From positions 17,509,464 to 17,573,463 of the forward strand of contig CM067357.1 in assembly GCA_034190875.2 (NCBI GenBank): a stretch of 64,000 nucleotides of DNA, given 5' to 3'. The notes under the pieces were generated by a model. It had not been told where the DNA came from. It saw only the letters and a program-made list of their open reading frames with translations, and searched no databases. The position numbers and the translations under genes are program-made. Below are positions 50,817 through 64,000 of this stretch, piece by piece. This stretch comes from Urechis unicinctus. Taxonomy: Eukaryota > Annelida > Polychaeta > Xenopneusta > Urechidae. Numbering within the stretch: position 1 is the stretch's first letter; the number at the start of each line of letters is the position of its first letter.

Positions 50817-52499
50817 GTTCATTGGTCAACGTAAGTCCAAAATGGTTACCTTATCTCAATGATGACACTGTGAAGAAGTCATCATCCATGATATTGCTGC
50901 TTGGGGCAGACCTGTTCCATTCGAGCACAGGTCATTGCGTGCACAATGTGTGTTCATATATATGATTTTTACATTCGATATAACACGTAAAGAATGTACC
51001 CAACAACATGCATCTGTGATCGTAAGTGGTTCTGGAACTAAAGCCGTCAGTTATGTCTAAAATATGATGCCCTGTTGATGGTGCAAAAAGATGCAATATT
51101 ATAATTAGTACTATGGTGTATCGTTGACGTCAGTACAATAGCCTTGTCTGCATTCACATACTGCTTAATCGACTTAGTCAAAATCAGTCAATGCAATGGG
51201 CGTGCATAACATGGGCGTTTCTAATCAGTGTTGATATCAAGATTGATTCCTTTACGCTTGCTGTACGGGCCGCTAGTTAACCTAACTGTTTTCAAGTAGA
51301 TCGCACCCAATATTCTGCTAATCAGCACCAGCAATCATGACAGCTCATATAATAAGGCGTTGTGTCGCATTCAAGCATTGTAAAATGGTTAACATCGTAC
51401 AACAAAGCGAATGTGTTATGTGGAGCGGCGGCCGAGGAAATCAAACCCATGCCATAAAAGCATCTCCTCAACTATTCCTCCGCACGCAAGCAATCTTATG
51501 TGTTGTTACCAAAATGATTCTTTTGTTGAGACACTACCATGCGAACAAATTGATTTTCTTTTATGCTAACTGGGATAGATTGGATAGGCAGTGAGAAATG
51601 AAATGGAATATTTGGGTTTAATTGCTCCCTAATATTACGTCACAATGATATAACCTGATAAAAACTAGGAAAAAAGAAATAAACACAACTTTGTGACGTC
51701 ATACATACGTCACCTATTTGCAGCTCCTTGTAGACATTGCTCCAACGTTGCATAGATGTGTTGGTTCCAAATATATCTTCCACTCTTATAATCTATTAAA
51801 ATCTCGCTTGAATGCTAAAAGCCATGTTAACACTATCACAAGACATTGTAGACTTTATATTGTAGTTGCTCATACGCAGATTCTACAGATGAGCAATCGT
51901 AACATAATGACCTTGCGGTAGCATGAACAGCACGATATTTTATATATCATCACATTAATTCGAACAACTAATTGCGAATGAGCTATTCGTCATAGATTGA
52001 CGCACCACTTAAATTGCCGTATGACGTAAAAACAAGTGTACCTAATGGTAAGACACAACATTTATTCATATGCGACACATGTTATAATAATATTGACATG
52101 TAATAAGCAAACATCTACAATCAGCAACCAATAACCACATCGAATTAACAAGTTGACCATTAATATTGTTAAACAATGTGGTGATACAGGATATAAGGTA
52201 TTTTGTGTGTCAAGTGTTATGGGGCACTCGGTATTCTTGTCCATCACATATCAGGCAAAATCCAATAATTAAAAAATAGATTGCTGGATGAACCTGCATT
52301 TAGCATTTATTTTTTACAGTGTTTATCAATATGGTAATTATAAGGTTAACGCTGCCATTTAGAATGTCTTTGTTAAATATATGTTCAGTGGGTCCATTAT
52401 TGTCAAAATTGTATACTATCGTTAGTATAAAGGTACTAGTGCAACTTTAGCCCATCATCTATAAGTTAACAATTATTCATTCCCAGAAAGGTGTACGTA
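50815..52499. repeat. Duplicated 3' flank of GPCR copy 5 (from about 51070)
   Basis: From about 51070 it matches 27260-28677, 42190-43411 and partly 23160-23985. Landmarks are tcgttgacgtcagtac near 51121, cacatactgcttaatcg near 51157, gagacactaccatgcgaac near 51527, and gctcatacgcagattctacag near 51867. The open frames in it are not kept between copies. Confidence 0.72.
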
Positions 52500-52810
52500 T
52501 TATTTCATGTGAAGTATCTTTTTAATAGCACTTCGATAACTTTGATTGTGTTTTGCGTAAATGAGTGGATTCAATGCACCTTTGAGAAGCAAAAAACCCT
52601 GACACATTGCATGAACCATTGACAATATAAGACCAGGTCTATCAGAGGTGAGATGCAGACACGTGCAGATAAGAAAACACGGCACCCAGCAAAAATAGAA
52701 CGTTCCAACTATTTTGAAAAACATTTTGGTAATTTTGAATTCTTGATGTGTGTTTATTTGAGCGGTTGTATTGTTTCCACCAGCAGGGATTATTGGAGGA
52801 GATACAGCAT
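52500..52810 (-). pseudogene. GPCR copy 5 (TM6-TM7), truncated by microsatellite
   Basis: The minus frame is open through [51 protein letters not shown] (TM6), [20 protein letters not shown] (TM7, NPxIY) and the HMK end. It shows that lysine (AAA) is the normal codon where copy 4 has TAA. The N-terminal side ends in loop 3, at the residue following TM5 (WKTN), where an AT array begins at 52811 with no gap. Everything before TM6 is missing. As a receptor it cannot work. Confidence 0.88.
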
Positions 52811-53485
<675 letters not shown>

Positions 53486-53504
53486 AACATATCCTACGGG
53501 GTGT

Positions 53505-54115
53505 CTACTACAAAATAATTCGAAGACGAATCTCATCATGCAGCATTAAACTTGGCGCTAAAGTTCCGAATTTGTATTGGATATTAATGCAAAGGAAGCG
53601 AAGCAGTGTGTGCAGAAGCCGAACCTATGCCTTATATTCGCTGTACTTTAATAATTATGCGGAGCGTTGTGTTCATCAGCCAGGTAAACAACCGTCTGTC
53701 TCTAGCCTCGCTATCTGTCTACGGTGGTGACGTCCGGTTTTGTTTCCGGTGCCCTACATTTATTTCCTTTCTAAAGAGAGCATCGAATCCCACTGCAGCT
53801 CCATCATCTGTTTCTAATTTGTCCTCTGCATTCTGCTGTTATCCTCTGCCTGGGTAAAAGCAGGATGCAATTCCTTTGCGAGATATATGCGTTTGTGATC
53901 GGTTCATCTGCAAGCAGAGCGACTGATCTTCTCTGGTTATAAAATCTTGTTGACGTACGAATGCATAGGCACATAATCTTATCAGGAGTACTCCCGTAGT
54001 CAAGCTGACTATCATCCTTTAACAAGCGCCTCATTTTATTTCCTCGCCTAATGATATAAATATTTAAACCAATCAAAGCTTCACCAATATCGTAAAAATT
54101 AGGCAACATTGCGAA
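53505..54115. mobile_element. Repeat R, copy 4 (longest)
   Basis: Landmarks: gacgaatctcatcatgc, ttggcgctaaagttcc, gcagaagccgaacc, ccaggtaaacaaccgtctg, tgtctacggtggtga and ttccggtgccctacatt, then the part shared with copy 1 up to caaagcttcaccaatatcg. As in copies 2 and 3, a microsatellite lies directly to the left. Confidence 0.8.
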
Positions 54116-57100
54116 TTACCTCATAATTCATAGAATGATCAACCATGTGCTTGGCTGCGATTTTTTGTTGTACATAATGCAGAGGGTGCATTTTAATTGA
54201 GACGCATTCCCATAAGAGACACATTAAAAATAATATATGTGGGGTCAGGGAAAAGTTCACAAGTACTAGAGATATTAGAATCGGAGGGGAAAACTTCAAT
54301 TCAATTTTTACAGTTAATTTAGTGTGAACCCCAATTAAATTTCCCAAATTGAGAGCTAGTGTGCCTTAAGTTATATATAGACGAGCTGATAACAACGATT
54401 ACTTTAATGTTCAAGGTGCAAAACTTAGTTTTTACTTCTCCCGTATTTTGCACGCAAGATGTGTCATAAATTAGTGATCAAATTTCTTTTGAACAACGGT
54501 CTATTATTCCACATTATGCATGCACACGCTCACGTCATCCAACCCCCCCCCCCCCCCCCTCATCTCTCCTCCCCAACCCCTAGCTCTCGGGGGAAGGCCA
54601 GCAAACAACGTTATGATAATCAGTTTGTCATAACGTAATGGTCGGTGATTGGGTCGGGATAGAAGGGCAGTTTTCAAATCCTGGCTATGACCCTGTTTTT
54701 TATGGAAAGGATATATTGCTCAGAACACTTCATCAGCCAACAGAGATTACAATCCACATTCGGCGGCTAAATTAAGAATAAAATAGCACGCTAATAAGTT
54801 CCTATACATCGAAGACAGATTAATGGCTTTGATATTGTGTGTACCGATGTATATTAGTTTAGACTAAGCAACTGCATTATCATCGTCAAAATGGTGGCGT
54901 TAAAGGTCGACTGAATAACTGTTATTGTAGAGTACAGCATAACCGTTCTTTCAGAAAACTTAAATGCATTACATTGGCCAACAAGCCGTGATTATTTGAT
55001 ATGTGGATCTGGAATCTTATTTCCACTCTATGACACGTGATCAATGAGCCAATTGAGTCTAGTAATGATCCTGTCACTGGCATCAATCATCTGATTAACC
55101 TTCTGAAGCCTATATTACACCCTGGGCTACAGTGTAATTGCGTTATACATGCCACATATATACGATACATATAGCATTTTGCTGCAATGGCTAAACAAAG
55201 CATATATCTTCTCATGAGCTTGTCGTTTGTTCGGCGAGCTTGAACGCAGGTTAATATAATTAAGGCGTTAGATGCGTGGTAATTTTGTGTGAGTCATAAA
55301 TCGCGTGGTGCTGAATATGACATTAAACAGAAAGACTATTGTTATCATAGCGCTACGCGCTCAATCATATATTGTTCCAGCCAAAACATTGTACCGTTAT
55401 GATCGCAGAAATGACAGTTTCCATGGCGACATTTCTCTGATATATTATGGCAAATAAACATTCGAATGTACTGCACAATAGCAGTTATCTTCACAGCCCG
55501 GATAATTGTGTCCATTTTTTAAAAGCGCTAAACGTTATAAGCAACCATTTGACACTAATTGCTGTGTACTGTATCATAACGTATGAATATACGTGGCGAT
55601 CGTGTAACAATCATGTTTCAGAAAAACTGCAGTGTATTTAAGATTTGTTTGGGGTGAGATTTGTACGGGTACTTTTTAGGGGTAGATGACCCACCCTGGA
55701 ATATTGAAGTATTACAGACCGCAGCCTGCTGAATATTAAAAGTAGAATAGTAAATGTGTGTACTGGCGTGAGGACCTGCGACCCTCATCATTGAGCCATC
55801 TGTAATCAATTATGATTATGCCTCACCACTACTTGCAGCTCCTGCGTAGCCAAAGAAAAGAGTAGGATATTGCGTATGCGTCCCATTGAGCGGATCTAAC
55901 TATGATTTACGTTGGCTGTATTCTGTATTCATCTATTTATACTGTTTTAGAATGAAATACCGTCTTCATATTAATTTGTAGCAAGCGTTAATGAAAGAAA
56001 ATTTTAGGGTTTGTTATACTAAATTTATTTTATCACTTCATTTGTAGTCGGCGTTTTTACGGGTAGCAATAATTGCTCTGGATATGAAAGCATTTATTTG
56101 ACTTAGTCTTTCACAAAACACTCATAAATACATTAGATACAATAGTTTTCTGCTGCACTCATCTTTTTTATGAGGAAATAGAGCAAATATGTTTTCATCA
56201 TAGTGCAAATTCAGCGTCATGTCACTTGTGCTTGCGATCAGCTTGTGCTTCTGTTCTAGTTCGACGCAATTGTTGGAATTGTACCAAACTGCTGCGACAA
56301 TAATTTACATGCATGGATTAACACATCTATCCTGTGCAAACCTTGTAGGAACATGTGATGGTATCGCAAAATCATCATCAATATTCCATGCATTTTTTTT
56401 TGGCACCTTTCGCCTTGTGATTAGCACGAAGCCCGTACCGCCACAAATTGGTGTATTGTTCATCACTGGGAGCATGCATCCTTCATGTGGCGAAACGGGT
56501 GACAAACTCTTTAAAATACGACAAATAGATTTGGTCAACTGCTGGCCAAACATGGGCATTTTAATCATTTGTTAAATCTTTATCATCTTTTTGCTGCACA
56601 ATATAAACCATACAGCATTTTCGGCATTCTTATCCGTACTACAATGACCCCCGATATGCGTAATGGAGGGCAATTTTTTCAGAGATTCCTAGCAGAAGAA
56701 TTCGCTAATCTAATGGTTCTATTTTCGTATCCAGCTGCATTTACGCAATGCATAACTGGTTGTACATGTGCTAACGATAACACATTTTCCACTCATTTCT
56801 TTTGTCTTCCTGCAAACTATTTCTAGAAGTGTGCATTGTACCTGCTTCTGATTAAACCAATTTAAAACAATGATGGAATATAAATATCTTGACTTTTTTC
56901 GCTCAATGCATACAATTGAAGCGATAGGCAATATATTCGCATATACTTCTCACTTCTCAGAATACTAGATGATAATCAATTCTGCTAAGTGTATCTTGAG
57001 CGAACTAGCGCATTCCATGATCGCACAAAAATAGGCAATTGTGCTGATTGAAAAGTAATTGAGTTTTATTAATTCGCTTGGTTCCAAAGCAATAGTTGGT

Positions 57101-60100
57101 TGAATATGTATTACACCTTTAAAAATAAAAGTGAAATTAACTAAAACAGATGGGCGGCTAGGATCGTTGGGGATGATATGTATATAGTAAACCTCAAAGC
57201 AATTGGTTCTACACCTCAAGCGGGCTAAACCTTCAAATTGCTGATTGTGGTCAGAAGTGCTTCATCAGTTATCACCTACTATATGACCAACCTCATAAAC
57301 TGATACTGATAAATTTGGAAGTTTTAGCTATGTTAATGAAAGAGTATATTGGTGTCCATGTACGTAACCATGCCATGATAAATCTATTAACGTGCGATAA
57401 ATTAATTGTAGAAAGATTCAAATCGAACTAGGCATGCATGAAAGACCCATGGGGGTATATGAGGCCACACCGCCAGATCATTTCTGTGCAGATTATTAAA
57501 AAAAATAGACCTATACATATATCTTATCTGTATGTGTTTGTCATGTAATTAAATATCCAGCGTTACATGGGTCAGAGGTTGTGCCTTCGATTATCGCCCT
57601 ATACACTGCTATGATTGATTGACACTAGGCGAGAATGTGATGCAAATTTAGCATGCATCTGCTGCACTATCATGAATACCATCTTATTAGTCATTAATCA
57701 TCTGCTAGGGAGCATTCTAACGACGATATCGAAAAATATTCATAGTTATAAACATGATATTGATACTTTGGCATGTTACTGTATAATAAATGACTAGTTG
57801 CGAGTAAATATTACAAAGGTCTCCGCTAGCTACATTGGCTACACGCGATCGAAATATAGGTCAACCTACTTTATTTCACTAATTGGTACTGCCTATCACG
57901 TTGAGGAAGTTATGTAATGACTCGAATCTAATTTACGCATGTCAGAGAGAATGGATATTGTTAAATGGTTACGTCTGTGGGCCTTCACAGCGTCGGAATA
58001 TATCGAGTGGTTGGGTGTCTGACTAAGCAATCCTTGAGTTGATAGACACCACTGACGTACCGCATATTTAGGCACAATAAGTATTGCAAGGAAGAATGAA
58101 CTCGGACACCTGGCATGCTACTGCCAGGTTCCAGCAGAAAAAGCTTCCTTTGCAAACAGCATTAGAACTCTGTATGGCGGACGGAATCGATATTGGAATG
58201 AATAGCTTCTTCTAAAACGTTCAAACATTTGAAATCAGCTAATATACAGTGTTCACAACTTAATATCGATAATGTCGTAGTGAGAACTATAGTCTCATAG
58301 TCGTCCAAAACCTTATATGCTATACAATGATTTTCAAGGGGTAAGTGCGGATATCAATTTACATTTAAATATACATAATTACATATTATAGGAAAGCTGA
58401 ATTTGTTTTTTTCCTGGCAGTATTAATTGCGCTGCCCATAGCACATACCAATTAACGACAGCGATACACATATCGATTTATGTATTGAATGTCGTGCATT
58501 GCACTCAATGACATAACACTAATCAGTTTTACCTGGTCATGTCAAACTTGTCTTGCTGTGAGTAATTGACATTAGGTGTGGTGGTAAACGAAACTACTTA
58601 CGAATTGTAGAAAGTTGACAGATGTTTGTACAGCTGATCTTCCCCTGAGCATGATAGATTCAACGGGAATACTTGATGTCCAATTGACAATTTATGTGCT
58701 TCCTCTTGCTGACGAATTATACATGAATAGCGGAGACGAGATCAGTGTGAATAGCTGGTTTTATTGTGGTAACTTATTGTTGCTTAAATAGTATTCGAAA
58801 TCGGCTGGTGAACATTCTACAAACGTAACGTACATAATGCAAATGGTATCATAGCTTTCTGCATTGTTTTCATTGATAGATAATTGTATCGAAGAACACC
58901 CCTGAAAATGATAAATTGAATCTCATTATCTATTGTTAGCATTTATAGAGTTTCATTTAAAACTGTGGAGAGTCGTCAAAAACCTTATTAATCATTTCCA
59001 GATTACAAACATTAAATGGTGTTAGATCAGGTAACAACTTCACGGGTCCTGCGAGCGATGTGTTGCACTTAAAAGCATTGAATGAAATGACGAGCTCAAC
59101 ATTGTGAGAGTCACTTTAGCTGCTGCCCTAAAACTATCACTCCTCCAATACAAATAGGATATCGCCTACAGATACGAGATGACCATTTTTATGTTGCATT
59201 TTGTCTTTAGTGTGGTTGATTACAATGCCCATACGTAATAAATTAATAAAACTGCCGACATTTGCTTGCTGGGAATATTGTTAAGATCTGGACACGGAAG
59301 ACTGTTTTCAATTCTTAATACATATAGCTCAGTTTTGTTCTTGGCTCCCTTAAAGACACAATCATAAACATTGAGCATACCAATACTTATATTATCCGGT
59401 TATTTTATTATAAGCAAATCCCAACTTTGCATGCATTATGATATATGTATACTGTAAAAGCTTTCGATATTGATAACTCATAAAACTATCGATAAATGTT
59501 TATGTGTCAAAGATTTGAATTCTTTCGGACAACAGGTCACGGTCATAATCTAGTTGACCTGAAAAGAAACCCTTCAGGTGTAAATGCATCCTTTGCTATA
59601 CCTTACTAAGTTAGTGCATAAAACTTTTTTGGCATTTGTCTATGTTTGGCTGATTATCTAGCTGATAAATGCGTACATAATTTGTTAACAACATTAATGA
59701 AACACTGAGTAACTGTTGCGCTAAAGCTACGCGAATGAAGTTTTGTCAAACGGATATGCGACGTTGGTTACCCGTTTACAACCAAATGAATTTTTGGCGG
59801 TTTTTGCAATTTTTTTTATTTACTTCCGCTTTTATGTAGTTGCTACAACAACTCATTTGTACTTGTAACCGGGAATACTAAATCACCAAAAATCTAAAGA
59901 TTAATGTGCACTAACAGCAGCCTCTGAACTTTGATAACAAAAATATTCTAATGAAAAGCGAGCTGGACCAGTAACTACGCAAGCGCAAAACTACCAATTT
60001 CCGGTATTATCGCTCATACACCCTTCGCAGCCTCAGTTATATCATGTTTTCACTCGCAAAAAAAACATGGGCACATTCAGTAGCTCAAATGAGAAACCTG

Positions 60101-63100
60101 TTTGCTAAGAATTGGTTGCATTACTATTCGGGTTGGTTTGAATGCCACTACAATAAGATATATACCATTATTCTTGAGTTCGCGTTTCCTGTATCATATA
60201 TTGTATATTAATAACAGTTCCTGTTATGCGCTTTAGCAATCGGTTAATTACTACACCTAGATCGTCCTTTTGCTTCATAAAAAAGCCCGATAAACACACC
60301 GCTCCAAAGCACTGGATTAACTGCAAACGCATGGGGTCTAAATCATTTCACTAATAAAAAGCCACATTTTCCGCTTTGTGTTTCATCTGCAGCAAATCAA
60401 CCACAACGCACTGGGCATTGAAAAGCAGCATAATTGAATAGGAGAAATGAATGAAGATAGGTTGCCTTCAGAAACGAATACCATGGCTAATGGCTTATTG
60501 ACGCATGGCAATTAACCTTTGAAAAGCAATCCCCCAATGTCGTTAGAGCATTGAAAGTACACGAATATAATCCATTGACTGCATAATATTAGCTCAGTTT
60601 ACATGGCAAAGTGACGACAATGATTTCTGATGGCAGCTCTGCGGTTAAGCCAACATCCAATACAATTGCGACACAAAGTCACAAGCAAATTTTAAAACAC
60701 CCTTATGATTAAAATGTGGCTATTTATGTGGAAATAAATGTATATTAGGAATATATTTATTCAGACAATAGAGACGAGATGGCGATGACAGTAACACTAT
60801 CTCCAAAAGATAACCCGTAAAACTGTTGATTGTAGTCATTTTATATCTATACTCAATTAAAACTTGTTGGTTTAGCACCTATCTATTTGTTTTACGCGTG
60901 TTGATTTAGGAAAAGGAAACGGCTTATGTTAATCATCCGCACGCATTACAATATATACCGTCTTCTATTGTACAGATCACGATTATAATAGTAACTACGG
61001 TAATTATAGTGATAGATAGAAGAATAGCATCATTAAGATTTAATAGAAAAAGGTACATTGTTACTTTATTGTCTGCGTGATTCAGTTAATCGAATAATGA
61101 TGCAGTGTTGTGCTTAATATATTGTTCTCGGGTAGAATTTATCTTAGATGTGTATGTATTAATCTGTTTCTACAGACGGTTGACAATAGTGCGGAATAAA
61201 TACGGAAAAAAAGCTGGGTTCATATTTTTCAAAACGTAGAAATATTAATGGCAAATATCCCAATCTGCCATATTCTTCGACGATGATTTAAAGATATGCG
61301 ATTGAAGATATTTTTGTAAATATAATCTCTACAACAATGATACATTTGACATGTAAATTCGTGGTGCGATGGAAGGAGAAAAAAATGGGCAACCTACACA
61401 AACAATCAACAAACTGGAATGGGATAATTAGGATTATCGGATTGAACTGCGCTATGAAAAAAAAATTTTGCTATCGGTTTCTTTGCTTAGGCAGCACAAA
61501 CACATCGCAGCAAGGGTTGTGTCGGCTACATTATCATTCTTAAAGAATAAGTAATATACAGACCTATAATTATTTGTACATACTTACTTACTTACTACAA
61601 ACGCCTACCAAAAGGTGCTCTTAACTCAATTCAAGGCTGCCATACGATTATGTTAAGGTATATTTGATGACACCATAGTGATCCAGAAAAATCGAACCGC
61701 CAAAACGTTCAGGTGAATGGGACAATAACATTGCATCCATATCAGTAAAACACGCATATAATGAGTAGACTTCAGTGACCAATTGTTTGTAATTGGGATT
61801 TGAGTTGTTAGATGACTGATGGCCAATAGAAAATATTTCTTACTACCCTACCAAGCCTGGTAACGACACGGGACGACTTAAGCAATTACAACTGTCATCA
61901 ATAACGCATCAAATGACAGGTGAACAACCTATATTTTGGTCATCCTCTGCAGAACGCAGTTATTCATACCACTCTATCGAGGTCGTAGGAATCATTAATT
62001 TGTATTAACGACATGGTAGCTTATAAAGATTGTTCATAGAGATGAATATGTAGTTCGTCCGAAATAAAAGTGATCACTGTGGATATTGCAGACAAAACTC
62101 GCACCAATTTTTTTCAAATGTCATCCCATTAATGTTGGCTGATAATTGGGCCAGCTCTGCTGTTCGTCGCGTTCCCTGAGATAGTGGTTTGCTACGGCAA
62201 CGGTTTTGTAATCAATGGCAATTGCGAAGAGGAAGAATGATAAATCCTGTCTTGAATGAGCCGAAAAACATAATTTAGTGTTGATTACAGGCCAAATTTA
62301 GATTTTGGCATAGATCATGAACATAATTGTCACTGAGCATGACGGAGCATGACTAGTGGAAGGGTTTCCAGGGGTAATGTTGATGGTATAGCGCATATTT
62401 ACTCATCTACATTGACTAAGCATGAACTAATATAAATAACAATTGTACAATACTGGTACCGGCTGATACAATATTCGTTTACTAAATAAATATCATAAAC
62501 TGAAAGACAAAATGATAATGTCGTACTATAATCGCTGCTTCAACTGGCACTTTAATTCCAGCATCACATTGTGTCATTGTCATTTGCTTTGTGCACATCA
62601 TGGCGACGCAGTTAAAGCTTTCATCAATAACTTATTCTTACAATGGATAATCCCATCTGACAGGATGCTATAAACATCAAATGCACCCAGGTGACCGCAC
62701 AGGACCGGATGAGACAATTACAATTAAGAATACTTCAAAGATACAAGGATCGTCATTCATGTCGGGATGAGAGGACACGAAACATGAAAGTTAAAGGCTG
62801 GCCTGTATGTATGGATAACATTGACAGACACAAGCAGACAGCGACAAAGACGGCCAGCCAGGATGAAACACTGCATATTAAACTCAGGAATATGACAATA
62901 TTTTAATGTAAACGTAGGGCTGGATCTTTGTAGGTTTGCATTCAGTCGTTTCTGTATTTCAGAATTGTTTAGTCGGCATGTTATCAACGTTATTTTGTTA
63001 TTTGCGAACAAATAGAAAACCACCTTTGATGACTCCCGCCTTTGTTCCTTAGAGCGTATTCTCAGACGAGTGCACCTTGTCAGAGCAATCAGCTCAATAA

Positions 63101-64000
63101 TTAACATTAGATGTGTTGAATGATCAACGAAGAAATTAGCGTTACTAGCTTTATGCATCAGAGAGTTATCATTGCCGTAATGGGATGTCAAGCGGGGCAT
63201 TAATTGGCTAGTTGCAATTTAAGAACACTAAACTTGGTGTCCATAAGTGTTGCAATCAGCCGATAGCAATAATGATTCCTTATTAAAACCTGAATTGAAC
63301 GAACCGTTATGGACGATAATTCAACTGCTTGATTATATATCCGTCAGATGTCTATCACTTGCCAATATTGGAAATTGCCCACCCCAAATAAGGTCCGAAT
63401 CATTGCAATAGTGGAAGGGCGTTATATTTGTCTATTTCGTGAACTTAACGGAAAGCAGACGTAACACAAGCTCTGTGAAGACAAGGCCAGTATATGAAGA
63501 CAATATATCGAGCGATAATGCTGACAAGGATTATTTGAGATCTCTCTAATTGAACAGAACGATATTGGACGCAGTGTCATCCCTTGCCTTAAGCATTGCA
63601 TGCGCATAGTGGTATTTAGTTTGATTTACAGTGGCAGAAGATCGGAGGCTCCATATTCTGTTCCATCTTTGCATATATTGTCATAACTCCAGCTAGCAGT
63701 GCACGGTACACTTCCCTTGCTTCTTCAGCAGGCAGGTTCCCACTCGCAGCTATCTCTTTTATGATCATCATTAGTCATTAATGTCATTGCAAATCTCACA
63801 AATTGATTCACACCACGTACTCGATGGCTGATAACAATTCGGGACAAATTACATCGTCTTAGTGTTAGTTCAACTAAATTTGTGACATGCGTTTACTATT
63901 ATAGCCTCGGGGGTCGTTATAGTGTATCAATCCATAGGTATTGCTATTCATTTGACGTATTTATCATTTATCTTATTAAACGAACAACAAGATATTACAA
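54116..64000. other. AT-rich DNA without supported genes
   Basis: A C run of about 17 nt lies at 54543-54559. Open frames up to 147 codons (62757-63200, minus) and an antisense pair at 56219-56575/56305-56568 show no domain, splice context or repeat relation that I recognise. A short tacttacttacttac stretch lies near 61580. I see no copy of repeat R, the polymerase element, the GPCR or the satellite here, so the segmental duplications seem to end at about 54.1 kb. Confidence 0.5.

Noticed and set aside
56219-56826. Coding gene at 56.2-56.8 kb (open on both strands)
   Set aside because: A faint likeness of one minus stretch to a conserved enzyme motif did not extend to neighbouring motifs, and stops interrupt the frame. 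I could not name a family.

Overview
This is animal (metazoan) nuclear DNA, most likely from a marine invertebrate. The evidence is a mean composition rich in A+T, coding information split into short exons with GT/AG borders, very many (AT)n, (CT)n and (GA)n microsatellites, a tandem cluster of class A GPCR copies, a Crypton-type tyrosine-recombinase gene and remnants of a DNA element with a family B polymerase. Expanded, fast-turning-over rhodopsin-type GPCRs have a precedent in sea urchins, but I cannot fix the phylum from this window. A 100-N scaffold gap lies at 868-967. Most long open frames here are artefacts of low-complexity DNA.

Layout. 1-7.5 kb: no supported gene; two purine-rich tracts (2.84-4.15 kb and 5.57-6.51 kb). 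7.56-8.65 kb: a (GA)n array, a patch of GACCCAA/TTGGGTC motifs and one candidate exon. 11.9-14.05 kb: a ~125-130 bp AT-rich satellite carrying a 22-bp palindrome. 14.9-20.94 kb, plus strand: a multi-exon Crypton-like tyrosine recombinase gene with zinc-finger-like motifs, split catalytic domain and several frame breaks. 23-54 kb: a cluster of five GPCR copies, all on the minus strand (at about 24.0-24.7, 28.7-29.2, 33.7-34.0, 43.4-44.5 and 52.5-52.8 kb). Only the 43.4-44.5 kb copy is near full length, and it has one in-frame stop before TM6. The copies share duplicated 3' flanks and are cut by mobile DNA.

The mobile DNA in the cluster consists of a dispersed repeat (called R here; four copies), usually next to a long (AT)n array, and two decayed copies of a segment encoding a family B DNA polymerase of the type found in Polinton/Maverick-like elements (29.5-31.3 kb and 48.2-48.55 kb), one with a small broken gene beside it. 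Two stand-alone candidate exons with phase 1-1 borders (25.6 kb, PAN/apple-like; 39.2 kb, cysteine-rich, TNFR/BCMA-like) hint at extracellular-protein genes on the plus strand. 36.6-37.5 kb is a 17-bp minisatellite that is open in all three minus frames, followed by an almost loop-free hairpin. 54.1-64 kb is AT-rich DNA in which I see no gene.

Taken together this is a region of segmental duplication, receptor-gene birth and death, and repeated insertion of DNA transposons and microsatellites rather than a set of genes in one pathway.
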